A stretch of 64,000 nt of DNA from GCA-2683135 sp964507445. Lineage in GTDB: Bacteria > Planctomycetota > GCA-002687715. The position numbers and the translations under genes were made by a program. This document shows, one piece after another, positions 44,221 to 52,376 of the stretch (its first letter is position 1; each line of letters starts with the position of its first letter). The notes beneath the pieces are model-generated. The model was given only the letters and a program-made list of their open reading frames with translations. It was not told the origin of the DNA and did not search any database. Location of the stretch: positions 124,001-188,000 of the forward strand of contig CAZDQF010000004.1 in the NCBI GenBank assembly GCA_964507445.1, written 5' to 3'.

Positions 44221-45870
44221 ATGAGCGACCCCCTCAAGAACTACCTGCCCTCCGACGACGAAATCGAAAAAGCGCTGGAAGAGGCCATGCGCCAGGACGC
44301 CGCATCCCCAGGTGACACCAGCACCTCCGGGCCGGCCTTCCAGTCTCTCAGGGAGAACGGGCCCGCCCAGGGGAAGGTGCTCGCGGTGGACCGGGACACG
44401 GTCATGGTGGACCTGTCCTACAAGTCCGAGGGGGTGATCTCCCTGGACGAATTCGGTGACGTCCCCCCCGCCGTGGGCGACGCGGTGGAGGCCTGGGTGA
44501 TGGAGCTGGAGAACGCCGACGGCCAGGTGGGGCTCTCCATCCGTGAGGCGCAACGCCGCAAGGTCTGGGACTCCATGAAGGACGGCGCCAAGGAAGGCGC
44601 CGTGCTCACCGGGACGGTCACGGAAGCGGTCAAGGGCGGGTGTGTCGTGGACGTGGGCATGCGGGCGTTCATGCCCGCGCGGGAATGCGACGTCCGTTAT
44701 GTGGAGGACCTGAGCGTCCTCGTGGGCCAGAACATCCAGGTCAAGGTCCTGGAGGCCGACGCCGCTGATCGCAAGGTCGTGGTCTCTCGGCGCGCCGTGC
44801 TGAAGGCCGCGCGGGACGAGCAGAAGCGCGAGCTGTTCAAGACCCTGGCGGAGGGCCAGACCTTCACCGGGACCGTCACCAACATCACCGACTTCGGCGC
44901 GTTCGTGGACATCGGCGGCACGGAGGGCCTGGTTCACAAAGGTGATCTGGCGTGGGGCCGGGTGGAGAAGGTGTCCGACGTGGTCAAGCTGAACCAGGAA
45001 GTGACCGTCGTCGTCACGCGGTTCGAGCGCGCGGCGGAGAAGATCTCACTGAGCCTCAAGAAGGCCGGGCCCTCACCTTGGGACCACGCAGCCCTCCGCT
45101 ACGCCGAGGGCAATCGGGTCACCGGCCGGGTGGTCGGGCTGCTCGATTTCGGCGCCGTGGTGGAGATGGAGGCGGGCATCCAGGGGTTGGTGCACGTGTC
45201 CGAGTTGCGCTGGGGCAAGCGCGTGCACAAGCCCGAGGAGGTGGTGAGCCTCGGAGACGAGGTGGAGGTGGAGGTCATCGGCCTCGACATGGACAAGCAG
45301 AAGCTGTCCCTCTCCATGAAGCGGGTCGAGGAGAACCCGTGGTCAACCCTCGACAAGAAGTACCCCTTCGCCACCATCGTCACCGGCGTGGTGACCCGCC
45401 TCGAGGAGTTCGGCGCCTTCGTCAAGATCGACGGGGACGAGGTGGAGGGCATGGTCCATGTCTCCGAGCTGTCCTGGACCGAGCGCCACAACCACCCCCG
45501 AGAGTGCCTGAGCGTGGGCGACCCGGTCACGGCCATCGTCATCTCCTCCGACGTGGCGCGCCAGCGCCTCGCCCTGAGCATCAAGAAGACCGAACCAGAC
45601 CCGTGGTGGGACGTGGAAGAGCGTTACCCCCAAGGCAAGGTCTGCCCGGCCAGGATCGTCCGCATCAAGGACTTCGGCGCGTTCGCCGAGCTGGAGACCG
45701 GCCTCGAGGGACTGATCCACGTCTCCAACATGGGCGAGTATCGGGTCTCACGGGCCCAGGACGTGGTGAACACCGGCGACCAGGTAACCGTCGAGGTGCT
45801 GGAGGCCTCGGAGGAGGACCGCCGGATCGGCCTGAAACTGCTGCAGGCAAACGACGCCAGCAACGACTGA
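44221..45870 (+). CDS. rpsA: 30S ribosomal protein S1
   Basis: A 549-residue protein with six S1/OB-fold RNA-binding domains. The first two are divergent (GKVLAVDRDTVMVDLSYKSE and GTVTEAVKGGCVVDVGMRAF). The following four are canonical, each with the DFGAFV/IKDFGAF core and a GLVHVSEL-type end. It helps mRNA bind the 30S subunit. The ATG at 44221 has AAGGA upstream. It ends at a TGA at 45868, with a clear terminator directly behind. Confidence 0.95.
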   Translation: MSDPLKNYLPSDDEIEKALEEAMRQDAASPGDTSTSGPAFQSLRENGPAQGKVLAVDRDTVMVDLSYKSEGVISLDEFGDVPPAVGDAVEAWVMELENADGQVGLSIREAQRRKVWDSMKDGAKEGAVLTGTVTEAVKGGCVVDVGMRAFMPARECDVRYVEDLSVLVGQNIQVKVLEADAADRKVVVSRRAVLKAARDEQKRELFKTLAEGQTFTGTVTNITDFGAFVDIGGTEGLVHKGDLAWGRVEKVSDVVKLNQEVTVVVTRFERAAEKISLSLKKAGPSPWDHAALRYAEGNRVTGRVVGLLDFGAVVEMEAGIQGLVHVSELRWGKRVHKPEEVVSLGDEVEVEVIGLDMDKQKLSLSMKRVEENPWSTLDKKYPFATIVTGVVTRLEEFGAFVKIDGDEVEGMVHVSELSWTERHNHPRECLSVGDPVTAIVISSDVARQRLALSIKKTEPDPWWDVEERYPQGKVCPARIVRIKDFGAFAELETGLEGLIHVSNMGEYRVSRAQDVVNTGDQVTVEVLEASEEDRRIGLKLLQANDASND

Positions 45871-45871
45871 G

Positions 45872-45892
45872 AGCCCGACGTTCCGGGCTTTT
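45872..45892 (+). terminator. Rho-independent terminator of rpsA
   Basis: AGCCCG (45872-45877) pairs with CGGGCT (45884-45889) around a 6-nt loop and is followed by TTT. It begins two bases after the rpsA stop. Confidence 0.75.
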
Positions 45893-45997
45893 CCGATTCC
45901 CTGGCGCTGACGGCGCCCATCGAACGCAGCTCCACGGAGACGCGACCCGAGATCATCTCCCACCGCAACTCCCGCACCTGCCTGAACTGACAGGCGG

Positions 45998-46028
45998 ACC
46001 CGAGCGCCGATCCCGAGGGCGCTCGGGT
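45998..46028. terminator. 11-bp perfect hairpin between convergent genes
   Basis: ACCCGAGCGCC (45998-46008) and GGCGCTCGGGT (46018-46028) pair perfectly around a 9-nt loop, midway between rpsA and the convergent PH-domain gene. No T-run follows on either strand. It could be a bidirectional RNA-processing or Rho-assisted stop. Confidence 0.45.
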
Positions 46029-46097
46029 CAAGAGCGGAGGGACGCGGTCATCAAGCTGACGGCGTCCCTCGGCCCAGCTCACGGGAACAGCGCCTGC

Positions 46098-47570
46098 TCA
46101 GACCCCCGCCCCGCCCCGGGCCGACGCCCTCGACAACCGCTCGAACAAGGCCCCCGCCTCCGGCGCGCCCATGTCGGGGATGCGCACGACGCCGGAAGCG
46201 CTGCCGCCGGCGGTGCTCAACTTCAGGGTCGACAGCCCGAGGAGCCGTTGCACCGGACTCTGATAGACGCCCACCGCCTGGATCTTGCGCTTCGGCACCA
46301 GCCAGACGCGCCGGGTCCACACCCCCGCCCTTGCCACCAGACACGACCCCGCGGTCCCGTAGCCCAGGGCCCGGTAGCGCGCGACCGCCAACGCCCACGC
46401 CGCCACGGTCCAACCTGCCATGGCCCACCACGCCCAATCCTCTCCCCGGATCAGGACGACCGCGCACAGGATGAGCCCGGGGACGAGCAATCGGATGAAC
46501 CCGCGACGCATGGCCCGTCGGTGAACGCGATGGAAGCGCACCCCGCCCATGTCGACGTCGGGGAACAACTCCGCGCAGAACCAGGCCATGGACGACCGCG
46601 GCAGCAGCGGCATCATCACGGTGACGCCGCCTCGCTGCTCCTGCTCCGTCGAACCCGCCGTGTCCGCCCTCACCTGCATGAATCCCAGGAGGCGGCGGGG
46701 CAAGGAGGACTCCATACGGACCGCCTGCAGGCGGGCCATGGGGATGGTGGACTCGACGCGGGTCAACAACCCGTGGGTCTTGTGCAGATCCCGCCCCCGC
46801 CGCGTGAGCACGAACCCGTGATAGGTCAGCAGGGTCCAGAAGATGGAGGCCAACCAGCCCAGGCCCAGGAACGCGCCCGCCAGCAGGAGGCCCACCACCA
46901 ACGGCTGCTCGCTCCCCGCGGCCTGCCTGGCCGTCCCCTCGATGAGGCCGTCCAGGTCGAACCCCGCATCCCTCGACAATTCGAAGGCGCCCCACAGGGC
47001 GGCCAGCAGCACCAGGATGCGATTCTCCGTTCCACCCGCGAGGAGGAGCTGAGGCAGGGTGCTGCGACCGATGAGCTCGTCGGGAGCGTCCTTCGGTACG
47101 GGCGCCGCCTCACGGCGGCGCTCGAGGATCTCCGCCCGCAGCTCCTCGGCCCGGTCCGTGCGGACCACGGACAGCTGCGCCTCGGCCTCTCCGGTCCCCG
47201 CCGTCTCCACCAGCAGGTCCACCACTCCGAACAAGCGGTGGATGACACCGCTACGGAGGTTCAGGTTCTGGATGCGATCCACGGGGATGGCCCGGCTGCG
47301 ACGGAAGAGCAGGCCGTGGCGGATCACCAGGCGTCCTTCCGAGACGCCGAACCTCAGGGTGAAGAACCGGAACATCGTCCCCAACAGGGAGACCCCAGCG
47401 CTGACGATTCCGACCCACAGGATCCACGGGGATTCCATGTCGCTCCCCCCGGCGAAGAACAGCAGCAGCACGATGGGGATGGACCAGCTCTTGAGGAATC
47501 GGACCAGCTCCACCAGGACCGTGGCGACGTGGAGTCGCTCCGACACCTGATCCCGAGGTGCCTCAGACAT
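46098..47570 (-). CDS. Bacterial PH-domain membrane protein (YdbT-like)
   Basis: A 490-residue multi-pass protein with three bPH2 (DUF304) domains (RLVIRHGLLFRRSRAIPVDR, then THGLLTRVESTIPMARLQAV, then VWTRRVWLVPKRKIQAVGVY), each following membrane helices. This is the YdbT arrangement. The ATG at 47570 gives the normal start; an upstream open frame lacks family features. It overlaps the preceding YdbS-like gene by 8 bp. Function of this pair is not well known; YdbS/YdbT of Bacillus has been linked to antimicrobial resistance. Confidence 0.85.
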   Translation of the reverse strand: MSEAPRDQVSERLHVATVLVELVRFLKSWSIPIVLLLFFAGGSDMESPWILWVGIVSAGVSLLGTMFRFFTLRFGVSEGRLVIRHGLLFRRSRAIPVDRIQNLNLRSGVIHRLFGVVDLLVETAGTGEAEAQLSVVRTDRAEELRAEILERRREAAPVPKDAPDELIGRSTLPQLLLAGGTENRILVLLAALWGAFELSRDAGFDLDGLIEGTARQAAGSEQPLVVGLLLAGAFLGLGWLASIFWTLLTYHGFVLTRRGRDLHKTHGLLTRVESTIPMARLQAVRMESSLPRRLLGFMQVRADTAGSTEQEQRGGVTVMMPLLPRSSMAWFCAELFPDVDMGGVRFHRVHRRAMRRGFIRLLVPGLILCAVVLIRGEDWAWWAMAGWTVAAWALAVARYRALGYGTAGSCLVARAGVWTRRVWLVPKRKIQAVGVYQSPVQRLLGLSTLKLSTAGGSASGVVRIPDMGAPEAGALFERLSRASARGGAGV

Positions 47571-48537
47571 TGCGGGCGGCGTCCTGCAGCAGGCGTTCAC
47601 GCAGGGCCTCGGCCACCTCCGGACTGAGCCCCGGGATGGTGGCGTCCGCTTCTCCCGTTCCGGCGGTGAACAGCGTGCACTTGGCGAGACCAAAGGCCCG
47701 ATCGAGGGGGCCGGAGCGCACATCCACGTGCTGGATGCGGGGGCGCGGGACGCTGCGCCGCACCCTCCACAGCACCCCGTAGATCAACTCCACGTCATGA
47801 ACCCGGATGCGGTAACGCCAGGCCGCATACGAGAGCCATGGCCACAGCAGCGACTGGATCAGCAACAACCCCGACAGCACCGCGCCGCCGACGAACATGG
47901 GCAGCGGCCACCAGAGCCACTCCGGCACCCAGAACCACTCCGCCGCCGCCATGACCCCGGTGCAGACGACCCAGAACAGGAGGTTCTCCACCAGCCACGC
48001 ACGCCGGATCGGAGGTTCCAGGCGCTCCATCGGAACGGGAGGACCAGCGTCGAAGGGGTCCGGCACGCCGTGCTTCACGGGGCCGTAGAGGGGCGGTGGC
48101 TCCAACCCTGCCTGACGCATCAGCACCACGCACTGACCCCGGTGGTGGATCTCGTGGTCCAGCAGGACCCGCAGGGTGTGGCCCCTGGTCCACTGCTCGC
48201 CGTACACGTCGGTCACATCAAGGAGCGCTTCGTCACTCCAAGCTCCCACGGCGACGAGCAGGTCGGATCGGGCCCGGTCGTAGGCCTCCATCAACTCCGC
48301 CACGGTGCCCGGCGCCGGCGCCTGCGCCGGCGGGGCGTCGATCACCAGACCCAGCTGCCCGCAGATGCTCCCCAGGCTCTGCGGGAGATGCCACGCGACC
48401 TCGCCCAGGTTGCGAACGCCCGGAGCGATTCGTTGCGAGAGGGCGTCGTCCGTGAGGGACGCCAGCAGGTCTCGGGTCTTGCCGGACTCGGCCTCGAAGG
48501 CCTCGCGAAACGTCGGCACGGAGACGAACAGGGTCAA
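47563..48537 (-). CDS. DinB-family domain fused to a YdbS-like bacterial PH domain
   Basis: A 324-residue protein with two unrelated parts. Residues 1-165 form a DinB-like four-helix metal-binding domain, with NLGEVAWHLPQS and DHEIHHRGQ supplying His ligands, and the family-typical end MRQAGLEPPPLYGP. Residues 200-324 form two membrane helices plus a bPH2 domain (DVELIYGVLWRVRRSVPRPR then IQHVDVRSGPLDRAF), as in YdbS. No stop separates them. The TTG at 48537 overlaps the aldolase stop and is preceded by GGGGAGGAG. A stop lost between two genes is the alternative to a true fusion. Confidence 0.75.
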   Translation of the reverse strand: MTLFVSVPTFREAFEAESGKTRDLLASLTDDALSQRIAPGVRNLGEVAWHLPQSLGSICGQLGLVIDAPPAQAPAPGTVAELMEAYDRARSDLLVAVGAWSDEALLDVTDVYGEQWTRGHTLRVLLDHEIHHRGQCVVLMRQAGLEPPPLYGPVKHGVPDPFDAGPPVPMERLEPPIRRAWLVENLLFWVVCTGVMAAAEWFWVPEWLWWPLPMFVGGAVLSGLLLIQSLLWPWLSYAAWRYRIRVHDVELIYGVLWRVRRSVPRPRIQHVDVRSGPLDRAFGLAKCTLFTAGTGEADATIPGLSPEVAEALRERLLQDAARNV

Positions 48538-49169
48538 CTCCTCCCCTTCACCGCGTCCAGGAGCAGGCGAGCCCGTCGCTCGACGCGATCGAACCGGCCC
48601 TCCTGGAGGTCCGCCGGCGCGAACAAGGGCGCCACGAAGCCGATGCCCCACGCCCCGGCGTCCAGGTACTCCCTGGCGTTGGTCTCGTCGACCCCGTTGG
48701 TGGGGACGATGCGCAGGTGGGGCAGGGGCCCCAGGCACGACCGGAGATAGGCGGCCCCGCCGGCGGCGGCGGGGAACAGCTTCTGCAGCTGGGCCCCCGC
48801 CTGCCAGGCCTGCTGCATCTCCGTCGGCGTGTGGGTCCCCGGCATGACCGCCACTCCGAGAGACCGGGCCTCCTCGATCACCGGTTCGCTGACCACGGGG
48901 GACACCAGGAACCGGGCCCCGGCGTCCACCGCCTCCCGCGCGTCCTCCGGGGTGAGCACCGTGCCCGCCCCCACCACCAACCCATCTCGGGCGCTGAACG
49001 CCTGGATGTTCTCCAGAGCTCCCGGCGTGTTGAGGGTGAACTCGGCGATCCGGAATCCGCCACGCACGGCCGCGTCCATGGCGGGAGCGACCGCATCCGC
49101 CAGGGGAGTCCGCAGGATCGCGGAGGCACGCAGCTCACCAAACAGGGCGACGAAGTCGTCAGGTTTCAT
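48534..49169 (-). CDS. eda: KDPG/KHG aldolase
   Basis: A 211-residue class I aldolase that splits 2-keto-3-deoxy-6-phosphogluconate (or 4-hydroxy-2-oxoglutarate) to pyruvate and an aldehyde. The Schiff-base lysine is in LQKLFPA (K130), the catalytic Glu in EFTLNTP (E43), and GVDETNAREYLDAGAWGIGF forms the phosphate site. It is the Entner-Doudoroff-type enzyme; no edd is in the window. It overlaps the DinB-PH gene at its end, but that coupling has no obvious metabolic sense. Confidence 0.9.
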   Translation of the reverse strand: MKPDDFVALFGELRASAILRTPLADAVAPAMDAAVRGGFRIAEFTLNTPGALENIQAFSARDGLVVGAGTVLTPEDAREAVDAGARFLVSPVVSEPVIEEARSLGVAVMPGTHTPTEMQQAWQAGAQLQKLFPAAAGGAAYLRSCLGPLPHLRIVPTNGVDETNAREYLDAGAWGIGFVAPLFAPADLQEGRFDRVERRARLLLDAVKGRS

Positions 49170-49267
49170 GACACGAGGCTCCCAGCAAGACGCGGCTCCC
49201 GCCGCGCCTCCAAGGTGTTAGCACGATTCACCATCGGCGGGACGCTCATGGGACATAATGTGAGGCA

Positions 49268-50641
49268 GTGAGTGTCCGAGGGGAGCAGGGGCGGGTCCAC
49301 TTCGTGGGTATCGCAGGCACCGGCATGAGCGCGTTGGCTCAGCACCGCGCCCTGGCCGGCCTGCCCACCTCCGGCAGCGACCGCGCCCTCGACGCCGGCG
49401 CCGTCGAAGAGGAGCGCCAACGGCTGATCGCGCTGCGGGTGCACCTCCACCCCCAGGACGGTTCCGGGGTCGCCGGGGCGGCGCAGATCGTGTCGTCCAC
49501 GGCCGTGGAGGCCGCGATCCCGGATCTGGCGGAGGCCCGCGCACGGGACATCCCTGTCGTCCACAGGGCGGATGTGCTGGCCGAGCTCCTGGGCGACGGC
49601 CCCTCGGTGGCGGTGGCCGGCACCAGCGGCAAGTCCACCGTGACCGCCATGACCTTCACCATCCTGGAAGCAGCGGGGCGGGACCCGGGTCTGGTCACGG
49701 GGGGAGACCTGGTGAGCCTGCGGAGCCGGGGGCTGAGGGGGAACGCGTGGCGTGGCGCGGGCCCCATGGTCGCCGAGGCTGACGAGAGCGATGGGTCCCT
49801 GGTGAAGCACCGGCCGGCCGTCGGCGTGGTCCTCAATCTCCACCGCGATCACATGGACCCGGCGCGGGTGCTGGAGCAGTTCCGGACCTTCGCCGCCAAC
49901 ACCCGAGACCGCGTCGTGGTGGCGGAAGACGAAGCCCTCGCCTCGCTCCACCGAGGCTCCCTGACCTTCGGCTTCGGTGCGGAGTGCGACATCCGCGGCA
50001 CGGAGTTGACCCTCAACGGCCATGGCTCTTCCCTCCGCGTGGACGGAGTCCCCGTCCAGGTCCCCCTCCCCGGCGCGCACAACGCCAGCAACGCCCTCGC
50101 CGCCATCGCCGCGACGGCGGCCCTGGACGTGGACATCGCCACCGCTGCCCGCGCCCTGGGGACCTATGAAGGGGTCGCCCGACGCTTCCAGGTGCTCGGC
50201 GAGGTCAACGGCATCACGGTGGTGGATGACTTCGCTCACAATCCCACCAAGATCGCCGCCACCCTCCGCGCCGCGCGGGCCCGCGCCGGGTCTCACGGGA
50301 GGGTCCTGGCCCTGTTCCAGCCCCACGGCTTCGCGCCGGCCCGCTTCATGCGGGAGGAGCTGGCCCTGGTCCTCCCGGCGGAGCTGCGCCCCGAGGATCG
50401 TCTCTGGATCGCGGACATCCACTACGTCGGCGGCACCGCCGCCCAGGACATCTCCAGCGCGGACCTGGCGACCGGGCTGCGTGACCGGGGCGCACCCGCG
50501 TTCCACCTCTCCGACCACGAGCAGTGGTTGCACGAGAGCGCCGCCGCCGCCCGTCCCGGCGACGTGCTCCTGGTCATGGGGGCGCGGGACCCGGCGCTGC
50601 CACGGCTGGCCCGACAGACCCTGGAGGCTCTCGCTCCTTAG
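49268..50641 (+). CDS. Mur ligase family protein (MurC/Mpl-like)
   Basis: A 457-residue ATP-dependent ligase. The N-terminal VHFVGIAGTGMSALA Rossmann loop, the ATP loop AGTSGKST (K122), EADESDGS and DDFAHNPTKI match the MurC/Mpl pattern of UDP-MurNAc ligation to an amino acid or peptide. Start is a GTG with a weak GAGG; no better start is visible. It stands alone, away from any dcw-type cluster, so a recycling (Mpl) or specialised role is more likely than the main MurC. Confidence 0.82.
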   Translation: MSVRGEQGRVHFVGIAGTGMSALAQHRALAGLPTSGSDRALDAGAVEEERQRLIALRVHLHPQDGSGVAGAAQIVSSTAVEAAIPDLAEARARDIPVVHRADVLAELLGDGPSVAVAGTSGKSTVTAMTFTILEAAGRDPGLVTGGDLVSLRSRGLRGNAWRGAGPMVAEADESDGSLVKHRPAVGVVLNLHRDHMDPARVLEQFRTFAANTRDRVVVAEDEALASLHRGSLTFGFGAECDIRGTELTLNGHGSSLRVDGVPVQVPLPGAHNASNALAAIAATAALDVDIATAARALGTYEGVARRFQVLGEVNGITVVDDFAHNPTKIAATLRAARARAGSHGRVLALFQPHGFAPARFMREELALVLPAELRPEDRLWIADIHYVGGTAAQDISSADLATGLRDRGAPAFHLSDHEQWLHESAAAARPGDVLLVMGARDPALPRLARQTLEALAP

Positions 50642-50645
50642 AGCA

Positions 50646-50927
50646 TCAGGCGTCGCGGAGCTTGACGACGCTCTCCACCTCCCCCTTGGGAACGGTGATC
50701 ATCTGGTGCTCGATGGGGACGCCGAACTTCCTCGTCTGCTGGACCCACTCGTCACGCCCCAGGTCCCCGCTCCCGTCCTCGTGCATGCACACGCCCACCA
50801 TGCGGATCATCTCACCCATGTCTTCGTCCCAGCGCCCGATGAAGGTGCGCGGACCGTTGGTGTACAGGACGACGGTCTGACCATGCAGCTCGTCGTGGCC
50901 GGGATGGAAGACCCCTGGTTGACTCAT
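50646..50927 (-). CDS. Small conserved-looking protein of unknown function
   Basis: A 93-residue cytosolic protein (MSQPGVFHPGHDELHGQTVV onward) with mixed beta/alpha character and no motif I recognise. AGGAGTG lies upstream of the ATG at 50927. It ends 4 bp from the Mur ligase stop and lies 21 bp downstream of the kinase gene on the same strand, so it may be cotranscribed with it. Confidence 0.6.
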   Translation of the reverse strand: MSQPGVFHPGHDELHGQTVVLYTNGPRTFIGRWDEDMGEMIRMVGVCMHEDGSGDLGRDEWVQQTRKFGVPIEHQMITVPKGEVESVVKLRDA

Positions 50928-50948
50928 GAATGCACTCCTACGTGAGAA

Positions 50949-51869
50949 CTACTCGAACAGCTCTTTGAGATTATGCCGGACCGTGACGTCGTCGAGGTCA
51001 TTGACGTCCTCCGCGGTGCTGAGGAGTTCGTCGATCTCTCCCATGAGCTCGATCATGGACTGGTAGCGCTGATCCTGCTTCTTCCGGATCATGGTCTCGA
51101 TGAGGTGCGCCGCCGAACGGGTCACCAGGCGGTTCAACTCCGTGATCGGTATGGGCTCCTCCCTGAGCGTGGAGCGAAGCACCTCCGTGCTGTGCCGACC
51201 GTCGAACGCCACGCGACCCGTGAGCAGCTCGTAGAGGATGACGCCGAGGGAGAAGATGTCGGCCCGATGGTCGACGCCCTCGCCGCGGATCTGCTCGGGG
51301 GCGGAGTAGGCCGGCGTTCCGATGTACATCCCCAGGCCCGTGAGCTCCAGCTTGTTGTCCTTGAGGTCCTTGGCGATGCCGAAGTCCAGGACCTTCACCT
51401 CCTTGTCCTGGTTGCGGACCATCACGTTCTCGGGCTTGAGATCCCGGTGCACGATGCCGTTGCGGTGGGCCTCGGACAGCCCCGCCGCCACGCATCGGCA
51501 GATGCGGAGCGACTCCTCGAGGGGCACGGAGCCTCGCATCTGGAGGATCTCGTAGAGGTTGTGGCCTTCCACGTACTCGGAGGCGATGTAGAGGCGACCG
51601 GACTTCTCACCCCATCCGTACACCTGCACGAGGTTGGGGTGCTTGAGCTTGGAGAACCGCCGCCCCTCCAGCATGAAGCGCTTCAGCAGGTTCTGGTTGT
51701 TGATGTAGCTCTCGTGCAGGAATTTCAGGGCCACATGGCGCTGGCGCCCCTCATCCCAGGCCATGTAGATGGCCCCGGACCCTCCCTGCCCGATGGTGCG
51801 AAGGATGACCGTGTCCTCCTTCTTCCCGATGCGAGCACCGATGAGTGGGTCCGGCGGGGTCTCTGACAT
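50949..51869 (-). CDS. Active-type Ser/Thr protein kinase
   Basis: A 306-residue Hanks-type kinase with all catalytic residues: glycine loop GQGGSG (28-32), VALK (K49), HRDLKPEN (141-148) and DFG (162-164), then GTPAYSAPEQ. No transmembrane segment or sensor domain follows, only a 50-residue helical end, so it is a soluble kinase. The ATG at 51869 and another at 51878 are both possible, neither with a clear RBS. It contrasts with the pseudokinase at 17264-18697. Divergent from rpsU. Confidence 0.92.
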   Translation of the reverse strand: MSETPPDPLIGARIGKKEDTVILRTIGQGGSGAIYMAWDEGRQRHVALKFLHESYINNQNLLKRFMLEGRRFSKLKHPNLVQVYGWGEKSGRLYIASEYVEGHNLYEILQMRGSVPLEESLRICRCVAAGLSEAHRNGIVHRDLKPENVMVRNQDKEVKVLDFGIAKDLKDNKLELTGLGMYIGTPAYSAPEQIRGEGVDHRADIFSLGVILYELLTGRVAFDGRHSTEVLRSTLREEPIPITELNRLVTRSAAHLIETMIRKKQDQRYQSMIELMGEIDELLSTAEDVNDLDDVTVRHNLKELFE

Positions 51870-51988
51870 GGCGGGCATTGTAGGCAAGTCCGGGCCACGG
51901 ACCCCATCGTCACCCTAAAAAGAGTGCCCAAGTGGACGCTGCTCAACAACTTATGGTAGCTTCTCCGGACTGCGCCCAGGTGTTTGGC

Positions 51989-52016
51989 TTGGCTCCAGCC
52001 GGGGGTGCGCTAATAC
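51989..52016 (+). promoter_or_regulatory. Promoter of rpsU
   Basis: TTGGCT (51989-51994) and TAATAC (52011-52016) are 16 bp apart and end about 47 bp before the rpsU ATG. Confidence 0.45.
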
Positions 52017-52063
52017 ATGCGTCCGCGATGGTTGTGACGACCCGCGGAGTCGGAGATCAAGAG

Positions 52064-52270
52064 ATGGGCATTCGGGTCATGGTCCGGGACAACGAGCCGG
52101 TCGAGAAGGCGCTGCGGCGCCTCAAGCGCTTCTGCAAGGAAGAGGGCGTCGATCAGGCCGTCAAGTCGAAGAAGTTCTTTGAGAAGCCGAGTGAACGGCG
52201 CCGCCGCAAGGCCAAGGAGCGGATGAAGGTCATCCGCATGGCGCACAAGCTGCGTCACGGCAGGTCCTGA
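52064..52270 (+). CDS. rpsU: 30S ribosomal protein S21
   Basis: A 68-residue S21: MGIRVMVRDNEPVEKALRRL begins it, and the basic end (SERRRRKAKERMKVIRMAHK) is typical. The ATG at 52064 is the family start; the longer open frame to 51932 is upstream leader. S21 sits near the 3' end of 16S rRNA in the 30S subunit and aids initiation. Confidence 0.93.
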   Translation: MGIRVMVRDNEPVEKALRRLKRFCKEEGVDQAVKSKKFFEKPSERRRRKAKERMKVIRMAHKLRHGRS

Positions 52271-52376
52271 CCCTGCCCCGCTCGGGGCGGCTCGTCCCGC
52301 CCCGACCCTCCCCTCAGGGAACCGCTCGCCAAGCCGGCTCCGTTTGAAGCGCTTCGTTCCCTAAGATGTCGTGACC

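Noticed and set aside
44952..47627. 891-codon open frame on the plus strand
   Set aside because: It is out of frame with rpsA and antisense to the PH-domain gene, both clearly real. Its translation is Arg/Gly/Pro/His-rich, as in high-GC shadows.
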